A stretch of 64,000 bases of DNA from Halovulum marinum (GCF_009697225.1 NZ_WIND01000008.1:62001-126000); one strand, 5' to 3'; counted from the first letter of the stretch, positions 41,603-52,909 are shown. The notes: a model not told the origin generated them from the letters alone. Numbers and translations: made by a program.

Positions 41603-43002
41603 TTTTGTCCTCCTCCGTCGCGGACCCAGCCGAAGTAGTCGGGGCTGCCCATCTGTCCGCCTTTCAGTGCAAGTTCCAGCCCGTCCATCGGCCCGTCGGC
41701 ATGTGCCTTGAAGATCGACGCCCCGGGGATCGTCGGTGCGAGGACCGAGAGCGCGTAGACCCCCAGTTGCCGCGTCGCGTGGCCGGATGTGTCGCCGCCC
41801 GAGATCACCGCGCGGGTCGTGCCGGACGCATTCAGCACGTCGAAGAGAATGCGACCCAGCGCCTCGCCGGTCGACCGGTTGACCACGCCGATGTCCGCGC
41901 CGGCCTCGGTCACGGCGGTACGGAACCGTGTCACCGCCGGATCGTCCGGGCCTTCGGCGGTGTGGACCAGCGGGTTCTTGCCTTCTGCCAAGGCGGCAAG
42001 CGCCGCGTCTATCGCGCGGGCCTCCTCCTGCGCCAGGTCCCGCCCGCCCCGGCAGATGGCCGAGGCGTCGAAGGGAATGCAGGCGAACCCGTTGGCCTTG
42101 GACCAGGCGATCTGGTCGGCGGTGGTGGGCGAGACCGAGCCGGAGACCGAGACCATGCGGTCCGCGCGGCCAATCCCTCCGGGCTCGGAGACGGGCGGCA
42201 GCGCGCCGCTGTCGCGCCAGTGTCGGACAAGGGCAAATTCGACCCCCTGCGAGCCAACGACGAAAGGGGAGCTTCCGCGGTTCTGCCAGAGCAGGCGTCC
42301 GGCGGTGGTTTCCGAAACGCTGTCCCAGCAATCGAGCGTGGCCACATGGATGCGACCCTCCGGCGCAGCCTTCGGGGTGGGGGCGCCCGACATGTCCTCC
42401 AGTGTCACCGCGGTGGCGTCGATCCGGTCGGATTGCCGCGCGATGTGCAGCGCCACGTCCGCCTCGTCCATTGGCGTGACCGGGTGGCGTGACATGACCG
42501 GGTGCCGGTCCAGCCGGAAGACCTGGTCGCCATGCCCGGCAAAGAGCTGGCCGAAGACCTGGTAACGGCGCATCTGCGGCGCGGCGACGAGGACCGGAAC
42601 CGCCCGTGCCCCGATCAGGTCGGCGCCGATCTCGATGGCGCAGCCGATCGAGCCGACCTCTGGCGAGGAGTCCAGCGTCGAGCAGACCTTGTAGTGCAGA
42701 AGCCCAGGCTCAAGCGCGGCCAGCCGCGCGAAGATGTCCGGCAGATGCGCCCGCATCCAGTCCGGCCCTTCGGCGCGGGCGGTCGAGGCGACGCCGATGC
42801 CGCGCATATCTGGGAAGCGGGCGAACTGATCCTCGGACGGCGGCTCAAGGAACAGCATCGAGGGCAGACCGGCAAAGGCCAGCACCTCCATCGTGGCGGC
42901 GGCACCGGTGAAATCGTCGCCGTACCAGGCGACCAGGAGCCCGCTGGACAACCGGCCGTCCGGCGAGGCGTGAAGCGGGGGATGTGGCGCTTGGGTTGAC
43001 AT
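41599..43002 (-). CDS. oiaK: 3-oxo-isoapionate kinase (DUF1537 four-carbon acid sugar kinase family)
   Basis: A 467-residue sugar-acid kinase. The N-terminal substrate domain has WYGDDFTGAAATMEVLAFAG and HYKVCSTLDSSPEVGSIG. The C-terminal nucleotide domain has VISGGDTSGHATRQLGVYAL, the ATP loop of the family. It should phosphorylate 3-oxo-isoapionate at C4 for the RuBisCO-like protein encoded by the overlapping next gene. It is transcribed divergently from apnO across an 82-bp region that contains a probable GntR operator. Naming rests on the combination of kinase, RuBisCO-like protein and ApnO. Confidence 0.85.
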   Translation of the reverse strand: MSTQAPHPPLHASPDGRLSSGLLVAWYGDDFTGAAATMEVLAFAGLPSMLFLEPPSEDQFARFPDMRGIGVASTARAEGPDWMRAHLPDIFARLAALEPGLLHYKVCSTLDSSPEVGSIGCAIEIGADLIGARAVPVLVAAPQMRRYQVFGQLFAGHGDQVFRLDRHPVMSRHPVTPMDEADVALHIARQSDRIDATAVTLEDMSGAPTPKAAPEGRIHVATLDCWDSVSETTAGRLLWQNRGSSPFVVGSQGVEFALVRHWRDSGALPPVSEPGGIGRADRMVSVSGSVSPTTADQIAWSKANGFACIPFDASAICRGGRDLAQEEARAIDAALAALAEGKNPLVHTAEGPDDPAVTRFRTAVTEAGADIGVVNRSTGEALGRILFDVLNASGTTRAVISGGDTSGHATRQLGVYALSVLAPTIPGASIFKAHADGPMDGLELALKGGQMGSPDYFGWVRDGGGQK

Positions 43003-43010
43003 GGTGACAT

Positions 43011-43040
43011 GATTAGTATCTTATCATACCAGTTGTCAAG
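43011..43040. promoter_or_regulatory. Putative operator for the apionate-locus GntR regulator
   Basis: The AT-rich sequence between oiaK and apnO contains ATCATACCAGTT at 43023-43034, identical to a 12-mer just before the regulator gene at 46859-46870. It is flanked by GTATC/GATAC-like partial symmetry. It probably lets the FCD regulator encoded at 46906 control both divergent arms. Confidence 0.6.
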
Positions 43041-43084
43041 TCGATTCGCTTGCCGCGGTCGAAAACCCCAGGAGGAGGAAATCC

Positions 43085-43912
43085 ATGAAACTGGCTCTGT
43101 TCGGTGCGGGTGGAAAGATGGGGATGCGGCTCTCCGCAAACCTGAAGAACGCCCCTGAATTCGAAACCCTGCACGTGGAGGTCTCGGATGAGGGCCGCGC
43201 GCGTCTGAAAGAGGCATTCGGCGTCGAGGCGGTGGCGCCCGATACGGCCCTGCGAGACGCGGACATCATCGTGCTGGCGGTGCCCGACACGCTGATCGGC
43301 AAGATCTCTCGCGAGATCATCGATAAGGTGAAACCGGGCGCGATGCTTTTCGTGCTCGATGGCGCGGCGCCGTTTGCCGGCCACCTGCCCGAGCGCCACG
43401 ACGTCACCTATTTCGTCTCGCACCCCTGCCACCCGCCGATCTGGAACGACGAGACCGACCCCGAGGCCAAGAAGGACTATTTCGGAGGCATCGCGGCGAA
43501 ACAGGGCATCGTCAACGTGCTCGTCCAGGGCCCGGAAGATGATTACGCGCTCGGCGAACGGGTTGGCCGCGCGATCTATGCGCCGGTCGTCCGCTCGCAC
43601 CGGGTGACGTTGAAGCAGTTCGCCCTGCTGGAGCCGGGCCTGTCGGAAACCGTCAACGGCTCGCTCATGCTGGTGCTGCGCCAGGCGATGGACGAGGTCG
43701 TCAAGAAGGGCGTCAGCTATGACTGCGCCAGGGACTTCCTGCTGGGGCACATGAACATCATGGGCGCGGTGATGTTCGACGAGCACAAGGGCGTGTTCTC
43801 GGACGCGGCCAACAAGGCCATCGAATACGGTGTGCCAGTGTTGATGAAGGACGACTGGAAGCGCTGCTTCGACGACGACGAGATTGCGGCCAGCGTCGAC
43901 CGGATCACCTGA
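43085..43912 (+). CDS. apnO: D-apionate oxidoisomerase (phosphogluconate dehydrogenase C-terminal family)
   Basis: A 275-residue NAD(P)-dependent enzyme. The Rossmann loop is GAGGKMG (about 8-14), followed by a dehydrogenase C-terminal domain with HPCHPPIWNDE and MNIMGAVMFDEHKG. ApnO turns D-apionate into 3-oxo-isoapionate, the substrate of the divergently encoded kinase. An AGGAGG ribosome site lies just before the ATG. It is first in an operon that continues with a TRAP transporter and a regulator. Identification comes from family resemblance plus the full pathway context; a different branched sugar acid is possible. Confidence 0.82.
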   Translation: MKLALFGAGGKMGMRLSANLKNAPEFETLHVEVSDEGRARLKEAFGVEAVAPDTALRDADIIVLAVPDTLIGKISREIIDKVKPGAMLFVLDGAAPFAGHLPERHDVTYFVSHPCHPPIWNDETDPEAKKDYFGGIAAKQGIVNVLVQGPEDDYALGERVGRAIYAPVVRSHRVTLKQFALLEPGLSETVNGSLMLVLRQAMDEVVKKGVSYDCARDFLLGHMNIMGAVMFDEHKGVFSDAANKAIEYGVPVLMKDDWKRCFDDDEIAASVDRIT

Positions 43913-43984
43913 TCTGACACTTTCCACAATTCACCACGGGGGGCGGATGCCCCCATCATCCTGACGCAAACGGGAGGATCATCC

Positions 43985-44956
43985 ATGCGTTTCTCGAACT
44001 CCCTGGCAGGGCTCGCCCTCGCCAGCACCCTTCTTGCGGCCTCTGCCGAGGCACGCGAGATGAACCTGGCCTTCACGCCGCCGCTGAACTCGCACTACGG
44101 CGATGCGGGCAAGGCCTTCGCCGCAAGGATGGAGGAGCTTTCCGGCGGCGACATCACCATCAACCTCAAGCCCGCTGGCGCCCTTGGTGGCGAACGCGAC
44201 GTGCTGGAGGGCTTGCAGATCGGTTCCATCGAGCTGACCATCACCTCGACCGGCCCGGTGGGCAACTTCGTGCCCTCGGTCTATGCGCTCGACTTCCCGT
44301 TCCTCTTCGAGGACTACGAACACGCCCGCAGCGTGCTGGACGGCGAGATCGGGCAGGAGTTGCTCGCCCAGTTCGAAAGCCACGACATGGTGGGCCTGGC
44401 CTGGGCCGAGAACGGCTTTCGCCACATCACCAATTCGGTGCATCCGATCGAGACGCCCGAGGACCTGTCGGGCCTGAAGCTGCGCACGATGGAGAACCAG
44501 GTCCATATCGCGGCCTTCCAGGCGGCGGGCGCCTCGCCCACGCCGATGAGCTGGACCGAGGTGCTGACCTCGCTGCAGCAGGGCACCATCGACGGCCAGG
44601 AAAACCCGATCCCGGTGCTGACCGCCAACAACATCTGGGAAATCCAGAAGTACCTGACGCTGTCGGGCCACGTCTATTCGCCCGCCGTGGTGGTGATGTC
44701 GAAGATCCACTGGGACGGTCTGAGCGAAGAAGAGCAAGGCTGGATGCGCGAGGCCGCCAAGGCCGCCGCCGAGGCCGCCCGCGCCACCGTCAGCGCCAAC
44801 GAGGAGGCCGGCGTCGAGCTTCTGCGCGAGAACGGCATGGAAGTGGTGACGGATGTCGACAAGGCCGCTTTCGCGGCCGCGGTCCAGCCTGCCTACGAAC
44901 AGTTCGCCGAGCAGTACGGCGCCGAGCTGATCGAGCGCATCCGCGACGCCAAATGA
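43985..44956 (+). CDS. dctP: TRAP transporter solute receptor (DctP)
   Basis: A 323-residue periplasmic receptor with a signal peptide of about 22 residues (cleavage near AEA-RE). The family motifs are visible: FPFLFEDYEHARSVLDGEIG, the conserved arginine in GLKLRTMENQVH that pairs with the ligand carboxylate, and the QQGTIDGQENPI segment. It should bind D-apionate or a related acid and pass it to DctQM. A GGGAGG site precedes the ATG. A strong hairpin follows, before dctQ. Confidence 0.92.
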   Translation: MRFSNSLAGLALASTLLAASAEAREMNLAFTPPLNSHYGDAGKAFAARMEELSGGDITINLKPAGALGGERDVLEGLQIGSIELTITSTGPVGNFVPSVYALDFPFLFEDYEHARSVLDGEIGQELLAQFESHDMVGLAWAENGFRHITNSVHPIETPEDLSGLKLRTMENQVHIAAFQAAGASPTPMSWTEVLTSLQQGTIDGQENPIPVLTANNIWEIQKYLTLSGHVYSPAVVVMSKIHWDGLSEEEQGWMREAAKAAAEAARATVSANEEAGVELLRENGMEVVTDVDKAAFAAAVQPAYEQFAEQYGAELIERIRDAK

Positions 44957-44975
44957 TCGCGCCACGCTGACAAGG

Positions 44976-45002
44976 GCGCCGCCCGGAGCCTTCGGGCGGC
45001 GC
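44976..45002 (+). terminator. Hairpin between dctP and dctQ
   Basis: A perfect 10-bp stem (44976-44985 with 44993-45002) and a 7-nt loop start about 20 bp after the dctP stop, without a U-tract. It probably reduces expression of the membrane subunits relative to the receptor. Confidence 0.6.
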
Positions 45003-45027
45003 ACATGCAATGGGAGGAGGAACCCCG

Positions 45028-45543
45028 ATGTCACCCTTGATGCGCCTGTCCGGCAGCTTTACCGGACTCATTCACAACATCAGCGCGGCGCTTCTCGCGC
45101 TCGCCTCGGTGCTGGTCTTCTACCAGGTCATCACCCGCTTCGTGATCGGCCATTCCGCGACATGGACCGAAGTCCTTGCCCGCGCGGTGATCATCTGGAT
45201 GGTGTTTCTGGCCTGCGGCCCGGCGATCCGGCTGGGGCGCATGATCCCCATCGACGTGATCCGCGAGGCGCTGCCCGCGAAACTTCAGGTCTGGGTGATC
45301 CGCGTGGTCACGACCCTGACCGCGATCTTCCTGCTGGTGCTGATCTGGTACGGCTACCGGATGACCCTGCGCGTGGTCGACCAGACCGTGCCGATGATCA
45401 GTGTCTCGACCGCCTGGTTCTATGCGGCCCTGCCCGTGGGTGCGCTGCTGGCCCTTCCCGGATTGTTCCTGTCGCATCTTGAGGCCGAGCAAGGCCATCT
45501 TCGCCAGCTTGACCGGGATATCGACAAGGAGACGCTGGAATGA
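45028..45543 (+). CDS. dctQ: TRAP transporter small permease (DctQ)
   Basis: A 171-residue membrane protein with four predicted helices and the DctQ-family pattern [25 protein letters not shown] in the first half. It supports the large permease in sodium-coupled acid uptake. The ATG at 45028 was chosen because GGAGGA lies 7 bp upstream; an in-frame ATG at 45010 lacks such a site. Its stop overlaps the dctM start (ATGA). Confidence 0.9.
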   Translation: MSPLMRLSGSFTGLIHNISAALLALASVLVFYQVITRFVIGHSATWTEVLARAVIIWMVFLACGPAIRLGRMIPIDVIREALPAKLQVWVIRVVTTLTAIFLLVLIWYGYRMTLRVVDQTVPMISVSTAWFYAALPVGALLALPGLFLSHLEAEQGHLRQLDRDIDKETLE

Positions 45544-46813
45544 ACGCGGCACTCGCCCTTTCCCTCATCTTCCTGCTTACCATTTCGGTACCGGTGGCGA
45601 TCGCCATCGCGCTGGCCTCGATCTTCGGCATCACCTTCTTCTCGAACCTGCCGCTTCTGGTGGTGCCGCAGAAGATGTTCACCGGGCTGGACAGCTTTCC
45701 GCTGATGGCCGTGCCCTTCTTCATCCTCGCCGGCAACCTGATGACCAAGGGCGGCATCTCGCACCGGCTGGTGGATTTCGCGAAGTCGCTGGTGGGGGCA
45801 TGCAGGGCGGGCTGGGCTCGACCGCGGTGCTGGCCTGCATGATCTTCGCCGCCATCTCCGGGTCGTCCGTGGCCACCACCTTCGCCATCGGCTCGATCCT
45901 GATCCCGGCGATGGTGAGGCACGGCTACCCGGTCAACATGGCCGCCTCGATCCAGGCCTCATCGGCCGAGCTGGGCGTGATCATCCCGCCCTCGGTGCCG
46001 CTGATCCTGTTCGCGGTTTCCACCGAGACGTCCATCACCCAGCTGTTCATCGCCGGTCTCGGGCCGGGACTTCTGGTGTCGGCGGCGCTGGTCATAATGG
46101 TCCAGATCTGGTGCCGCACCCAGGGCTACGGCAAGAATGACGGCGACGATCGCAAGCCGATGGTGAGCTCCTTCCTGCACGCCTTCTGGGCACTGCTGAT
46201 GCCGGTCATCATCATCGGTGGCATCTATGGCGGCATCTTCACGCCGACCGAGGCCGCCGCGGTCTCTGTCTTCTACGCGCTGGTGCTGGGGCTTTTCGTC
46301 TACAAGGAAATGAAGCCCAGCGACCTGCCCGACCTGTTCCGCGGCGCGGCGGTGACATCGGGCGCGGTGATGCTGATCATCTCGGCGGCGGCATTGTTCA
46401 GCGTCCTGATCTCGCTGTCCGGCATGCCCACCGCCATCGGCGCCTGGGCGCAGGAGACCTTCACCTCGGCCTGGACCTTCCTGCTGGCGATCAACGTGCT
46501 GTTGTTCTGCATCGGCATGTTCATCGAGACCGCCGCCGCGATCCTCGTGCTCGCGCCGATCCTGACCCCGGTGGCGATCGCCTTCGGCATCGACCCGGTG
46601 CACTTCGGGGTCATCGTCGTGGTCAACCTCGCGCTCGGCATGTTCACACCGCCCCTGGGCGTGAACCTCTTCGCCGCCGCACAGGTGGCCGAAATCCCCG
46701 TCCAGCGGATGTTCAAGACGCTGATCATCCCGGTTACCACCATGATCACGGCGCTGCTGGTCATCACCTATGTGCCGCAGGTCTCGCTGTTCCTGCGCGA
46801 CGTCATCAATTGA
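45540..46813 (+). pseudogene. dctM: TRAP transporter large permease (DctM), frameshifted
   Basis: Frame one (from the ATG at 45540) gives about 88 normal DctM residues to DFAKSLVGA. The remaining 340 residues ([21 protein letters not shown] onward, through IETAAAILVLAPILTPVA to the end at 46813) follow in the next frame. The break is at a run of five G at 45794-45798; six would restore LVGGMQGG and give a full-length protein of about 424 residues. Everything else is intact, so this is either a sequence error or a very young mutation. If real, the apionate transporter would be dead or depend on slippage at the G run. Confidence 0.85.
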
Positions 46814-46837
46814 TGCCGCAGCGATAAAACCCTACAT

Positions 46838-46870
46838 GATGAGGCAAGTTATTGCCTCATCATACCAGTT
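46838..46870. promoter_or_regulatory. Perfect inverted repeat plus shared 12-mer before the GntR gene
   Basis: GATGAGGCAA (46838-46847) and its exact complement (46852-46861) flank a 4-nt loop. Overlapping its right arm, ATCATACCAGTT (46859-46870) repeats the site between oiaK and apnO. Together this looks like an autoregulatory operator. Confidence 0.7.
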
Positions 46871-46905
46871 TGAGGCATGATCCGGAATTCAATCAGGACT
46901 TCGTC

Positions 46906-47643
46906 ATGCCAACCGAACAGCCCCACCTGTCAATCAATCGTCCGATCCAGAAACAGAAGCTTGCGGACCAGGTGTTCGATCGGTTGTGGCAACTGATCGA
47001 GGACCGAGAGCTGGCCCCGGGCGACACCCTGCCTTCGGAGCGGGTCCTGATGGAGCAGTTCGGAGTCGGCCGGCCGGCGGTGCGCGAGGCGCTGCACATG
47101 CTGGCCAACAAGGGAGTGATCTCGATCTCTCACGGCGAACGCAGCCGGGTGAAGGAACTGACTGCCAGCACGGCAGTGTCCCAGATCGAGGACATCGCCA
47201 AGTTGATGCTGTCCTCTCAGCCCGCAAACCTCGAACACCTCAAGCAGTTGCGTGTCATCCTCGAAGTCGGGACGGTCAGGATTGCCGCCGAAAAATGCAC
47301 CGACGCCGACGTCGAAACGCTGAACGACCTGGTGCAGGCGCAGCGCGCAGTGCTCGGCCAGGACAAACCCTTTGTCAAAGCCGACATCGCGTTTCACGTC
47401 GGCCTTGCACGGGTGACGGGCAATCCATTGCTGGAAACCGTGACCCAGGCCATGCTGTCGTGGCTCTTCGCCTACTACAAACCGCTCCTGCATTGGGAAG
47501 GACGCGAGCAGACGACGCTCAAGGAACACGCCACGCTCGTCGCATTGTTGGCAAAGCGCGACGCCGATGGCGCCGTCCGGCTTATCGAAGACCATCTGGG
47601 CAGGTCGGATCCGCTGTACACCGTGAAGACGGAGAGATCCTGA
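46906..47643 (+). CDS. GntR/FadR-family regulator (FCD) of the apionate locus
   Basis: A 245-residue regulator. The winged helix spans about residues 17-80 (LPSERVLMEQFGVGRPAVREALHML), and the FCD domain has the metal-site residues in DIAFHVGLARVTGN and a later HATLVALL. The ATG at 46906 was preferred because the frame upstream runs into the operator; AGGA lies 6 bp before it. It closes the apnO-dctPQM operon and is likely to repress it and the divergent oiaK-oiaX arm until D-apionate or a derivative binds. Confidence 0.87.
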   Translation: MPTEQPHLSINRPIQKQKLADQVFDRLWQLIEDRELAPGDTLPSERVLMEQFGVGRPAVREALHMLANKGVISISHGERSRVKELTASTAVSQIEDIAKLMLSSQPANLEHLKQLRVILEVGTVRIAAEKCTDADVETLNDLVQAQRAVLGQDKPFVKADIAFHVGLARVTGNPLLETVTQAMLSWLFAYYKPLLHWEGREQTTLKEHATLVALLAKRDADGAVRLIEDHLGRSDPLYTVKTERS

Positions 47644-48135
47644 CGCTTCCCCACGCGCGTTCGCCATGGGTGCCACGGCCATGGCGCGCGGTTAATCAAG
47701 GTCAGCATCGGCGCGCTGTGCTGCAGCATTCCGCAAAGTGTTCAAAGACGAATTTCGGCTGCCCTTTCTCTGGTGATTTCAATTGGACCGGAAACAGACG
47801 CCAATCAGGTTACCTGCGAGCACCAGGAACCGAACATTATGCCACAGAGGCCTGCAATGACTTCTTTTTCAGAGCGTGAACTTGCACTTCAACTCCGTTC
47901 GACAACGGTGGTTGCGAGCCCCAGTAACCAAATTCTACCGCGTCATTAAACGCCTGAGCGCCGCCCTCCGGGGCGGCGTTCGTGTTTCCGCCGCCCGCGG
48001 AAGCATTGTGGAAGCAAGATGGGACAAAGCCTTTCATATCGCTTCGAAAATCGCGCTGCGTGATGGTCGGGTGCTTCCTGCGCGATTTCATGTGCCAAGC
48101 ATTCCATTTGACCCGCTCCCCTGAAACCTCCTCGA
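47644..48135. other. 490-bp gap without a gene
   Basis: I see no protein-coding signal here apart from random short frames. It is AT-richer than its surroundings around 47700-47950. The only structure is the terminator-like hairpin at 47959-47978. It probably marks the junction between the apionate locus and the IS-flanked accessory DNA. Confidence 0.4.
47959..47978 (+). terminator. Strong hairpin, likely intrinsic terminator
   Basis: A perfect 8-bp GC stem (CGCCGCCC with GGGCGGCG) closes a TCCG tetraloop and is followed by TTCGTGTTT. It is well placed to end transcripts from the right side of the apionate operon. Confidence 0.55.
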
Positions 48136-48490
48136 TGCGGGGTCAGCTTCGACGACTGGCGGCGCGAGTACGGCGGCGTGGAGGTCGCTGACGCCAGGCG
48201 ACTGAAGGCACCGGAGGCCGGGAACGCTAAGCTCAAGAAATACTGGCCAAGCAGATGATGGACGTTGCCACGCTGAAAGAGATGCACGGAAGAAACGTCC
48301 AAGGCCCGGTTCGGGGAGGGCCGCCGTGGACCGGGCGATGAATGTGAAGAGCTGCTCGCAACGGCGGGCCTGTGCGCCGGCCGGGATCTATCGGCGCCGC
48401 TCGAAGCGACCGGCGGGTACCGCACTGCGCTTCAGAATCCTGCCGAAGCGCGAAGGCCGGGAGATCAATTGGAAGACGCGCTACCGGCTC
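48136..48490 (+). mobile_element. Degenerate IS3-family transposase remnant
   Basis: Translated pieces read WRREYGGVEVADARRLKA, then EAGNAKLKK, then MMDVATLKEM (in frame-shifted order), matching IS3-family OrfA. Further pieces (MNVKSCSQRRAC; EGREINWK) match the start of OrfB. Several frameshifts and the loss of most of OrfB show that it is dead. It lies at the left edge of the copper island. No terminal repeats could be identified. Confidence 0.65.
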
Positions 48491-48591
48491 TCCCCGCTGC
48501 AAGGATCGAAACTGATGTCCCTACTTTCGGTGACGATGCACGAGATTGTTCATGGCATCCCAGTTCCACCTTGCAAAGAAGGGAGATCACC

Positions 48592-48759
48592 TTGTCCAAA
48601 TCGAAGTCCAAATCGACCCCCATGACCAGCTCTGCCGCTGCTCGCATCCAGTCGGCGCAGGCAGCCAAGACCGGAGGGAAGACGCCCAAGGGCAGCTTCG
48701 CTGCTCGCGCGCAAAAGAGCGCGGCCAAACACGCAGGAAAGACGACCACCAAGAAGTGA
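48592..48759 (+). CDS. Small basic protein (SMP-like)
   Basis: A 55-residue Lys/Ala/Ser-rich protein from a TTG start with GGGAG about 8 bp upstream. The core MTSSAAARIQSAQAAKTGGK followed by TPKGSFAARAQ resembles small conserved bacterial proteins with a seed-maturation-like (SMP) repeat, found in proteobacteria and often linked to stress. The two AAARxQ-type repeats fit that pattern. It is isolated, with no operon partner, and lies between IS3 debris and the copper island. Confidence 0.6.
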   Translation: MSKSKSKSTPMTSSAAARIQSAQAAKTGGKTPKGSFAARAQKSAAKHAGKTTTKK

Positions 48760-49275
48760 GGCTAACTGGGATGGCGGATCTTCCGCCGTCCCTACCCGTC
48801 TAGACCAACATGACCTACGCAACTGATTAAAAATTGATCGCCTGATAAAACAGAACTCTGGAATGGTGCTCGGCTCGCGTCGGGCAAGCGACACGGAAAG
48901 CTGATACTGCCGAATGGGAAAACGCATCACTTCCCCGCGGACACCAAGCGACCGGCGGGCTTGGCTGAACCTGCGAGGCGATCTCCGTCGGATGGCTGTA
49001 AAAGCGGGAGGCTGCCATGAGCGGCGACCTCACCCCGATCCCGCAACTCTCCGAGATCATCGCCTTTGTCATCCGCAATTGCTCCCATGTGGACGATGCG
49101 CGCGATCCTGCACTTGAGAAATCCTTGCAGCGGCTGCCCGGGGCGATGTAGTGCCATTCTGCCCGGTGATCCTGCTGCCATTTCAGCTTAGCGTTTCGAG
49201 TTCGATTTCGTCTGACATCACCCACCGTCCGGCAGATTGAACGGTGGGCGATCAAACCTTGCCGCCGGCCCCCGC
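48760..49275. other. 515-bp gap with one small open frame
   Basis: Apart from the 44-residue open frame at 49017-49151, which has its own entry, I see no gene here. The stretch before it (48900-49017) keeps a short open piece, LNLRGDLRRMAVKAGG, that could be a relic of another protein. The 3' part leads into the convergent wrbA stop. Confidence 0.4.
49017..49151 (+). CDS. Possible 44-residue protein
   Basis: An open frame beginning MSGDLTPIPQLSEIIAFVIR, with GGGAGG placed correctly before the ATG. The residue mix is ordinary for a cytosolic protein (acidic, one Cys). I recognise no family. It may be a genuine small protein or the end of a decayed gene. Its only support is the ribosome site and the clean frame. 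Confidence 0.3.
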   Translation: MSGDLTPIPQLSEIIAFVIRNCSHVDDARDPALEKSLQRLPGAM

Positions 49276-49902
49276 TCAGGCGGCCCGAACCGCGGCGCCG
49301 CCTTGCAGTGCCAACCGCGCAGCGATCCGCACCACGTGTGCGCCCTGGAACCGCGCGCCTGCGAGATCGGTCGCGTTCGGCGAAAGCTCGCCGTCGCCCC
49401 CGGCCACCGTGCCGGCCCCGTAGGGGGAGCCGCCCACGATACCCTCGCTGGCGGACTGGCCGGCAAAGCTGTAGGGCATTCCGACGACCACCATCCCGAG
49501 ATGCATCAATGCGATCTGGGTCGACAGCAGCGCCGCCTCGTGTCCGCCGTGCTGCGTGCCGGAGGAGGCGAACACCGCGCCCACCTTGCCGACCAGAGCG
49601 TTCCGTGACCACAGGTTGCCCAGCCGGTCGAAGAACAGCTTCATCGGCCCCGACATCAGGCCGAAACGGGCGGGTGTTCCGAAGATCACCGCGTCGTAGC
49701 TCTCCAGGTCAGCGGGCTTGGCCTGGGGCGTGTCGTCGTCGATGAACCCCTGCGCCCTGCGCGCCGACTCCGATGCGGTCTCCGGCACCCGGCGCAGGTC
49801 GACGACCGTGCCGGGCACGCTCAGCGCGCCTTCCGCCTCGGCCTCGGCCAACGCGCGAACGTGACCCCAGCTGGAATGGTAAAGTACCAGAACTCTTGTC
49901 AT
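49276..49902 (-). CDS. wrbA: NAD(P)H:quinone oxidoreductase (WrbA type)
   Basis: A 208-residue flavodoxin-fold FMN enzyme. The phosphate loop is HSSWGHVRAL near the N-terminus. FGTPARFGLMSGPMKLFFDR and ASSGTQHGGHEAALLST are the family signatures. It reduces quinones by two electrons, avoiding semiquinone-driven oxidative stress, which fits copper toxicity. It ends the short operon with the CopZ-like chaperone (16-bp gap) that has a CueR-type promoter, so it is probably copper-inducible. Confidence 0.93.
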   Translation of the reverse strand: MTRVLVLYHSSWGHVRALAEAEAEGALSVPGTVVDLRRVPETASESARRAQGFIDDDTPQAKPADLESYDAVIFGTPARFGLMSGPMKLFFDRLGNLWSRNALVGKVGAVFASSGTQHGGHEAALLSTQIALMHLGMVVVGMPYSFAGQSASEGIVGGSPYGAGTVAGGDGELSPNATDLAGARFQGAHVVRIAARLALQGGAAVRAA

Positions 49903-49918
49903 TTTTCTTCCTCTGTTC

Positions 49919-50119
49919 CTATGAGGCCTCGGCGCGCGCCGGAAACCCGGCTTCGGCCAGAGCCGCTTCGATCTCGGTGCGGGTTGCCATGGCCTCGACG
50001 TTCAGCCTCCGGTTCTCAGGGTCGGCCTTGACGATGGCGTCGGGATCCAGCGTCAGGATCGCCCTGGTCACGCTTCGGGCGCAGCCCGAGCAGCCCATCT
50101 TCTCGATGTAAAATCGCAT
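49919..50119 (-). CDS. copZ: CopZ-like copper chaperone (HMA domain)
   Basis: A 66-residue heavy-metal-associated domain with the Cu(I)-binding motif MGCSGCARS (CxxC, Cys9 and Cys12) and the betaalphabeta length of a free chaperone. It is expected to deliver Cu(I) to the P1B ATPases encoded nearby. It is transcribed from a CueR-box promoter at 50162-50182 and followed by wrbA. A GGAGG ribosome site lies before the ATG. The divergent gene is a copper ATPase. Confidence 0.9.
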   Translation of the reverse strand: MRFYIEKMGCSGCARSVTRAILTLDPDAIVKADPENRRLNVEAMATRTEIEAALAEAGFPARAEAS

Positions 50120-50161
50120 TCGTCGCCTCCTTGACTGATTGGCGCCCCGAGTCGTGACGCC

Positions 50162-50182
50162 TCCGAGCGTGGGAGGGTCAAG
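50162..50182 (-). promoter_or_regulatory. CueR box for copZ-wrbA
   Basis: On the minus strand, TTGACC (50182-50177) is followed by CTCCCACGCTCGGAG, a dyad with 4-bp arms inside an expanded spacer. It matches the four other boxes of the island. The -10 is weak, as usual for CueR-activated promoters. Confidence 0.75.
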
Positions 50183-50232
50183 AGCTATCGAAACGTTGTA
50201 TCCGACGTTCCGCCGGCGCCGCGGGCATGCTC

Positions 50233-50263
50233 TTGACCCTCCCAGGATGGGAGACCGCATCTG
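50233..50263 (+). promoter_or_regulatory. CueR box for the first copper ATPase
   Basis: TTGACC (50233-50238) is followed by the perfect dyad CTCCCA-GGA-TGGGAG (50239-50253) and a weak -10 (CATCTG) after a 19-bp spacer. It is divergent from the copZ box about 50 bp away. Confidence 0.8.
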
Positions 50264-50296
50264 TGGTCCCATCACCGGAAATCCGAGGGGAATCAC

Positions 50297-52836
<2,540 letters not shown>

Positions 52837-52909
52837 CGTCCGAACCCGCCTTCTCCGCCCCGCGCGGGGAAGGCCGCTCGCCCAATATCTCGCACAAGGA
52901 AATCGCTCC

